This document shows positions 59,402-64,000 of a stretch of DNA of 64,000 bases, in pieces; the first letter of the stretch is position 1, and every line of letters starts with the position of its first letter. The notes beneath the pieces were generated by a model. That model made no database searches. It saw nothing but the letters and a program-made list of their open reading frames with translations, and was not told the origin of the DNA. A program made the position numbers and the translations under genes. Source of the stretch: DASTPP01 sp035762175 (GTDB lineage: Bacteria > Myxococcota_A > Polyangia > Polyangiales > Polyangiaceae); the NCBI GenBank assembly GCA_035762175.1, contig DASTPP010000146.1, forward strand, positions 33,146-97,145, given 5' to 3'.

Positions 59402-61125
59402 GCGGGCCCCCGGCCGCGCGGGGCGAGGGCGAGCGGCGCCTCGCGCTCGCGCGCTGGCTGCTCGACGCCGGCGCCGGGCGCTCGGCGTGCAACGTGCTCG
59501 GGGGGGCGCGCGGCGCGGCCGCCAACCGCGTTCGCCTCTCGGCCGCGCGCGCCGAGCTGCGCCCCGGGGTCTACGCGCTCGTCGCCCTGCCCGACGGGGG
59601 CGGGGCGGCGCTGCCCTTGCGCCCCTCGCCGGGGCGCTCGCGCGCCGTCGACGCCGACTTCCGCGAGGCGTGCGCCCTCGCGCACGAGTGCGCCCGCCGC
59701 CTGCTCGGCCCGGGGCCCCTGCCGGCGTTGCGCTTCGAGTTCGAAGAAGAGCTGGCCGTCTTCGGCCCCTCGATCGGGCTGCCCGCGGCGCTCGCCTTCC
59801 TCGCCCACTTCGCGCCCGCGCGGGCGCCCCGGAGCGCCGTTCTGGCGACCGGACGCCTGCTCGACGGCGGGCGCGTCGCCCCCGTCGGTCGCCTCGCCAC
59901 CAAGGGCGCGCTCGCGGCGGCCGAGCGGGGCGCGGGCCTGATCGTGGTGCCGGGCGGCGACGACGGCGCGCCCGAAGGCGCCATCCGGGCCCTCGATCTC
60001 GAGGGCGCCGCCCGCGCCGTCTTCGGGCCGGCGCCGCTCGCGATCGACGTCGCCCTCGCCCCGCTCGAGGTCGTCTTGCACCGCGCCCGCACGGCGCCCG
60101 ACGCGGCCGAAGGCGTCGCGATGCTCGAGGCGCTCGAGCCCGACGCCCTGCCGGCCGCCGACCGGGCCCGGCTGCTGTTCGATCTCGGCACCCTGCGCCG
60201 GAACCTCGGCCACAGCCACGAGGCGGCGCGGCTGCACGAGCGCGCCCGGGCGCTGCTCGACGCCGAGCGCGCCGTCATCGGCGGCGAGGCGGCCGAGCGC
60301 TTCGAGCTCGAGTGCTGGGCGACGGCGATCGATCAGTTTCGCCTGGGCGAGGCGACGAGGGCGCTCGAGGCCCGCCTCGGCGCGCCCTTCCTCAAGCTGC
60401 GCAACGAGCTGCGCTGCCGCGGCATGCTGGCCCAGGCCCTCTCGATGGCCGGCCGCCACCGCGAGGCGCTCGCGGTGCGGCGCGGCAACCTGCCCCTGCA
60501 CGAGCGCAGCGAGGCCCTCCGCAAGGTGCTGCCCGCGACGCTCTGCCACCTGGCGCTCGACGCCGCGCGCTCGGGCGAGGCCGACGCCTTCGAGCGCCTC
60601 GTGCTCGATCTCGAGGCCGCGACCCGCCCGGGCGACGAGGCGCAGCGCCGCTTCAACGCCGCCGCGCTGGTCCGGGGCCTGGTCGCGCTCGGGCGCCACG
60701 AGCTCGCGCTCGGCTGGGCGCGCGACGAGCGCCGCGCCTTCGGCCAGCGCGCGCCCGTCTCGCTCGCCCGCGCCGCCTCGGGCGCCGCCCCCACCGCCGA
60801 GCAGCCCGAGGCGAGCGCCCTTCGCGCCCTCGCCCGCGCCTTGCGCCGCACCGGGCGCCCCGCTGACGCCGCCCGGCTCGGCGAAGCCGCGCTCGCGGCC
60901 GCCGAGGGCCTCGACGATCTCTACGGCTGGGTGGCGCGGCTCAGCGGGCTCGAGGCGGCCCTCGCCCTCGCCGAGCTCGGCGACGAGGCGGGCGCCGCCT
61001 CGACGCTCCGCCGCGTCCGCGCCGCCCTACCGGCGCTGCACCCCGCGGCGACCCGGCACCACGCGCCCTTGCTCGACGCCTCGGGCGCTCGCCTCGAAGT
61101 CGAGCTCGATCGGGTCTGGTATTAG
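59398..61125 (+). CDS. Lon-type Ser/Lys peptidase domain fused to TPR repeats
   Basis: 575 residues, GTG start overlapping the previous stop. The N-terminal Lon-like proteolytic domain has FGPS125-IGLPAALAFL and VGRLATK169-GALAAAERGAG-LIVVP; the 44-residue Ser-Lys spacing matches the catalytic dyad of Lon (43 in E. coli), so it is probably active. No AAA+ domain. Residues 240-575 are TPR-like helices. Probably a protease controlled by TPR-mediated recognition. Stop codon overlaps that of the convergent STAND gene. Confidence 0.85.
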   Translation: MSGPPAARGEGERRLALARWLLDAGAGRSACNVLGGARGAAANRVRLSAARAELRPGVYALVALPDGGGAALPLRPSPGRSRAVDADFREACALAHECARRLLGPGPLPALRFEFEEELAVFGPSIGLPAALAFLAHFAPARAPRSAVLATGRLLDGGRVAPVGRLATKGALAAAERGAGLIVVPGGDDGAPEGAIRALDLEGAARAVFGPAPLAIDVALAPLEVVLHRARTAPDAAEGVAMLEALEPDALPAADRARLLFDLGTLRRNLGHSHEAARLHERARALLDAERAVIGGEAAERFELECWATAIDQFRLGEATRALEARLGAPFLKLRNELRCRGMLAQALSMAGRHREALAVRRGNLPLHERSEALRKVLPATLCHLALDAARSGEADAFERLVLDLEAATRPGDEAQRRFNAAALVRGLVALGRHELALGWARDERRAFGQRAPVSLARAASGAAPTAEQPEASALRALARALRRTGRPADAARLGEAALAAAEGLDDLYGWVARLSGLEAALALAELGDEAGAASTLRRVRAALPALHPAATRHHAPLLDASGARLEVELDRVWY

Positions 61126-63836
61126 CGCAGCCGGCTCAGCGCCTCGCGCGTCTCGCCCTCGCGCGGGTGGCCGAGGCGCTCGCGCAGCGCGAGCGCCTCG
61201 CCGAGCGCCGCCCTCGCGCGCTCGCTGCGGCCCAGCGCGACGCCCGCGGCGCCGAGGGCGTGCAGGGCGTCGGCCCGGCCCCAGACGTAGTCGCACGCCT
61301 CGGCCAGGGCGAGCGCCTCGCGCGCGAGGGCCTCGGCCTGCCCGGCCGCGCCCGCCCGCCGATCGGCCTCGGACGCGAGCGCGCGTAGCCGCACGGCGAA
61401 GGGGCGGAAGCCGTCGAGGTCGGCCGGCTCGAGCCCGAGCCTCGCCTCGCGCCCGGCGCCCTCGGCGTCGCCGCGGGCGAGCGCGATGCGGGCCGCGAGC
61501 TGGTGGCAGCGCAGCGCTGTCTCGACCTCGCCGCTCTCGAGCGCCCAGGGCCGCGCCCGATCGAGCAGCGCGCGGGCCCCCTCGGGGTCGCCCGACGCGA
61601 GCGCGCACTCGCCGAGCAAGACGTTGCCGTGGGCGACGTGCCCGGGCCAGCCGCGGCCCTCGCAGAAGGCGAGGCCGTGGCGGGCGAGGGCCTCGCCTTC
61701 GGCCGCGCGCCCCTGCGCCAGGCGCAGCTCGGCCTCCCAGAAGGCCCGCCGCGCCACCGGCTCGGGGTCGTACGCGCGCGCCAGCTCGAGGCACTCGGAC
61801 GCCCGCGCGGGCCGGCCGCGATCGTGCTCGACGGCGGCGAGCAGCGCGAGGCCTCGGGCGTAGTGAAAGGCGCTGTCTGCTTCGCGCGCGAGCCCGAGCG
61901 ACGCCTCGAGCAGCTCGGCCGCCCGGCCGAGATCGCCCCGCAGCCAGTGCGTGTACGCGAGCGTGCGCTTGCCCATGGCGCTCAGCGAGGGGCGCGAGGG
62001 GCCCGCGTCGAGCGAGGCGACCGCGCGGCCTTGGGCCTCGTAGCAGCGGCACGCGAGCCCGAGATCGCCGAGCGCGCCCGCGTAGAGCCCCCAGTCGTAG
62101 GTGAGCGCGGCGGCGACGCCCGGGCTCAGGCCGGGGCGCAGCCGCTCGGGCGACGCGTCGAGGGCGAAGCGCCGCAAGAGCCTCGCCCCCCGGCCCATCG
62201 CGCCGAGCCGCAGGCCCAGGTGGTCGAAGCCGCCGAGCCCGCGGGCGTAGACGGCCCACGCGTCGACCGGACGCCCCGCCTCGAGCGTGTGCACGAAGAG
62301 CGACTCGAGCGCGTCGAGCGCCGCGGGCTCAGCCACCCGCCCCCCGGGCCGCCCTTCGAGCCGCGCCGCGAGCGCGCCGCGCACCGCCTCGTGGACGCGC
62401 TCCGCCGGGGCGTGGACGAACGACTTGAAGAACTCGCGCACGAAGGGGTGCGCCGCGTAACGCGCCGGCGCCTCGCCCGACCGGTAGACCAGGCCGAGCC
62501 GCTCGAGCCGACCGAGGGCCCGCGCGATCGACGCCTCCGAGGCGCCGGCGAGCGCGCCCGCCACCGGGCCGCCCGCCGCGCCGAGCTCGCAGAGCCGCCC
62601 GAGCTCGGCCCCGTTGCCGAAGACCGAGAGGCGCGCGAGCGCGTCGCGCTCGATGGGCTCGAGCGAGCCCGCGTACGCGCCCAGCACCCCTTCGAGCCGC
62701 CTCGCCCGGGGGTCGTCGCGCGCCGCCTCCCGCAGCACGAGCGCCCCCGCCCGCCGCGCGTCACCCCCCAGGAAGGCGCCCCCGTACGACCCCAGCACGG
62801 CCACCGAGAGCGCGTGCCCGCCCACCCGCCGGGCGAGCGCGTCGAGCGAGGGCTCGTCGCCGCCGAGGCCCCAGGCGCGCAAGAGAGACTTCGACTCGTC
62901 CGGGCCGAGCTCGCCCGGCGTGAGCGTCCGCACCTCGGCCCCCTCCCAGGGCTCGAGATCGGCCGGCCGCAGCCGCGACGTCAGCAAGAGGCGCGCGCCG
63001 CCCAGCCCCGCCGCGATCGCGCGCACCAGCCGGCGCAGCGAGGGCTCGTCGATCTCGCCGAGCGCGCGGCCGTTGCCGCCCTCCGATTGCAGCGCCTCGA
63101 GGCCGTCGAAGACCAGAAGGTGCCGCGGCCCCGCGCGCAGCGCCGCGACGAGCCGCTCGAGCCGGCCGCCCTCGCCGCCCGACGGCTCGCCGGCGAAGTA
63201 GGCGAGCGCCTGCGCGAGCAGCGCCTCGACGCGCGTGTCGTCGTAGAAGCTCCAGACGAAGGCGCCGCCCCCGCCCGCCCCGAGCGCCGGCCCCCGCAAG
63301 AAGCGCTCGACCAGCGCCGTCTTGCCGCTGCCGCCCACGCCGACGATCGCCACCACCCGCGGCGTCGGCTCCGGCCCCCGGTGCCACGCCTCGAGCGACG
63401 CCAAGAGATCGGCCCGCCCGACGAAGTGCGGCGCGCGCTGCAGCGGGTGCGCGTAGCAGGGCTGCCACGCCTTCGCCTCGTCGGGGCGAGGGGCGGGGCT
63501 CGGCGCCGGCCCTTCGTCCGCGCGCGGGCCCGGCGCCGGCCCCTCGGCCCGCGCCTCCGCCTCGACCGGCGGCTCTGCGGCCACCTTCGGCGCCCCGTCC
63601 GCCGGGCCTTTCAGCCAGTCGGACTCGCTCGCAACGCCGAACTCTTCGCACATCTTACGCAAGAGCCGCCGCCTCGCCGCGTGGCGCACCTGAAACTCGC
63701 CCCCCTCGTTGACGGCCCCGCCCTCGTAGCGGCGGTAGGTGCGCACGTCGACGCCGAGCGCCGAGGCCGCCTGCTCCTGGGTGAGCCCCAGATCGAGCCG
63801 GACGCGCAGCAAAAGCTCGTGGTCGAAGCTCGGCAT
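61122..63836 (-). CDS. XRE HTH-NTPase-TPR (STAND) protein
   Basis: 904 residues. XRE-type helix-turn-helix (residues 8-60: LDLGLTQEQAASALGVDVRTYRRYE), Pro/Glu linker, then a STAND/NB-ARC NTPase: FVGR at 138-141, P-loop GVGGSGKT 166-173, Walker B HLLVFDGLE about 239-247, sensor-like LLLTSR. Winged-helix-like region, then TPRs over about 550-904. STAND proteins are molecular switches in bacterial defence, regulation and cell death. Converges with the Lon-TPR gene with overlapping stops. Confidence 0.92.
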   Translation of the reverse strand: MPSFDHELLLRVRLDLGLTQEQAASALGVDVRTYRRYEGGAVNEGGEFQVRHAARRRLLRKMCEEFGVASESDWLKGPADGAPKVAAEPPVEAEARAEGPAPGPRADEGPAPSPAPRPDEAKAWQPCYAHPLQRAPHFVGRADLLASLEAWHRGPEPTPRVVAIVGVGGSGKTALVERFLRGPALGAGGGGAFVWSFYDDTRVEALLAQALAYFAGEPSGGEGGRLERLVAALRAGPRHLLVFDGLEALQSEGGNGRALGEIDEPSLRRLVRAIAAGLGGARLLLTSRLRPADLEPWEGAEVRTLTPGELGPDESKSLLRAWGLGGDEPSLDALARRVGGHALSVAVLGSYGGAFLGGDARRAGALVLREAARDDPRARRLEGVLGAYAGSLEPIERDALARLSVFGNGAELGRLCELGAAGGPVAGALAGASEASIARALGRLERLGLVYRSGEAPARYAAHPFVREFFKSFVHAPAERVHEAVRGALAARLEGRPGGRVAEPAALDALESLFVHTLEAGRPVDAWAVYARGLGGFDHLGLRLGAMGRGARLLRRFALDASPERLRPGLSPGVAAALTYDWGLYAGALGDLGLACRCYEAQGRAVASLDAGPSRPSLSAMGKRTLAYTHWLRGDLGRAAELLEASLGLAREADSAFHYARGLALLAAVEHDRGRPARASECLELARAYDPEPVARRAFWEAELRLAQGRAAEGEALARHGLAFCEGRGWPGHVAHGNVLLGECALASGDPEGARALLDRARPWALESGEVETALRCHQLAARIALARGDAEGAGREARLGLEPADLDGFRPFAVRLRALASEADRRAGAAGQAEALAREALALAEACDYVWGRADALHALGAAGVALGRSERARAALGEALALRERLGHPREGETREALSRLR

Positions 63837-64000
63837 GGCCCCGCCCGCCGGATGCTACTGCGCGGGCCGCGCGGCCGGCCGGAGATTCTCCGCGCCCGCG
63901 CGCCCGGGGCCCTCGCCCCCCCATGAGACACCGACCCGAGCGCGGGGCGCCGGCCGGGCGGGTACGTCCAGAGGGCGGGGCCCCCGCTGTCTGAGCCCTC

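Overview
The window is about 64 kb of extremely GC-rich DNA with strong G/C at third codon positions. It carries many lipoproteins, low-complexity Gly/Pro/Ala-rich tails, FHA and PEGA-type proteins, a propeller histidine kinase and STAND/TPR proteins. This suggests a myxobacterium (Myxococcota, probably Polyangia-like). No rRNA, true tRNA, IS element or CRISPR array was seen. Many long antisense open frames exist only because stop codons are rare at this GC content.

Layout. 1-6.1 kb (minus): a YehL/M/Q-like cluster of SWIM zinc-finger protein, HEAT-repeat protein, MoxR AAA+ ATPase and DUF5682 protein (cut by the window edge). The HEAT reading frame has no stop before or within the MoxR gene. 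6.4-14.3 kb: a His-rich lipoprotein methyltransferase, a lipoprotein, a Yip1 membrane protein with a GYGQPP-repeat tail, a monohaem cytochrome c operon and a dihaem peroxidase. 14.4-18.1 kb: a divergent histidine kinase / response regulator pair. 18.2-23.6 kb: a SOUL remnant, exonuclease III, a HugZ-like protein, a GNAT enzyme, a lipoprotein with a phospholipase-A2-like motif and a CAP-domain lipoprotein.

24-33.6 kb: a bacterial Ro60 protein (Rsr) preceded by a tRNA T-arm-like sequence that may belong to a Y RNA, an AmmeMemoRadiSam-type radical SAM enzyme, a repeat-filled intergenic region, an SGNH hydrolase, apolipoprotein N-acyltransferase and small membrane or lipoproteins. 34-41.4 kb: an FHA/PEGA/propeller operon, then a transporter-HEAT-cyclic-nucleotide-binding fusion. 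41.4-46.9 kb: ion homeostasis (Kef antiporter plus ancillary oxidoreductase, TrkA protein, CPA1 antiporter). 47.5-53.5 kb: an MBL hydrolase with divergent LysR regulator, then a propeller protein and a VIT-VWA protein. 53.7-54.05 kb: a 42-bp repeat array with a near-perfect 50-bp palindrome, followed by a tandem FKBP lipoprotein.

55.4-64 kb is the most intriguing part. A COG3541-type nucleotidyltransferase and an Rnl2-type RNA ligase form a likely RNA repair pair. Divergent from them is a tightly overlapping operon of a sigma-like protein, an unknown protein and a Lon-type Ser/Lys peptidase fused to TPRs. It converges, with overlapping stop codons, on an HTH-NTPase-TPR (STAND) protein. These parts resemble a regulated conflict or stress-response module not obviously described in this arrangement.
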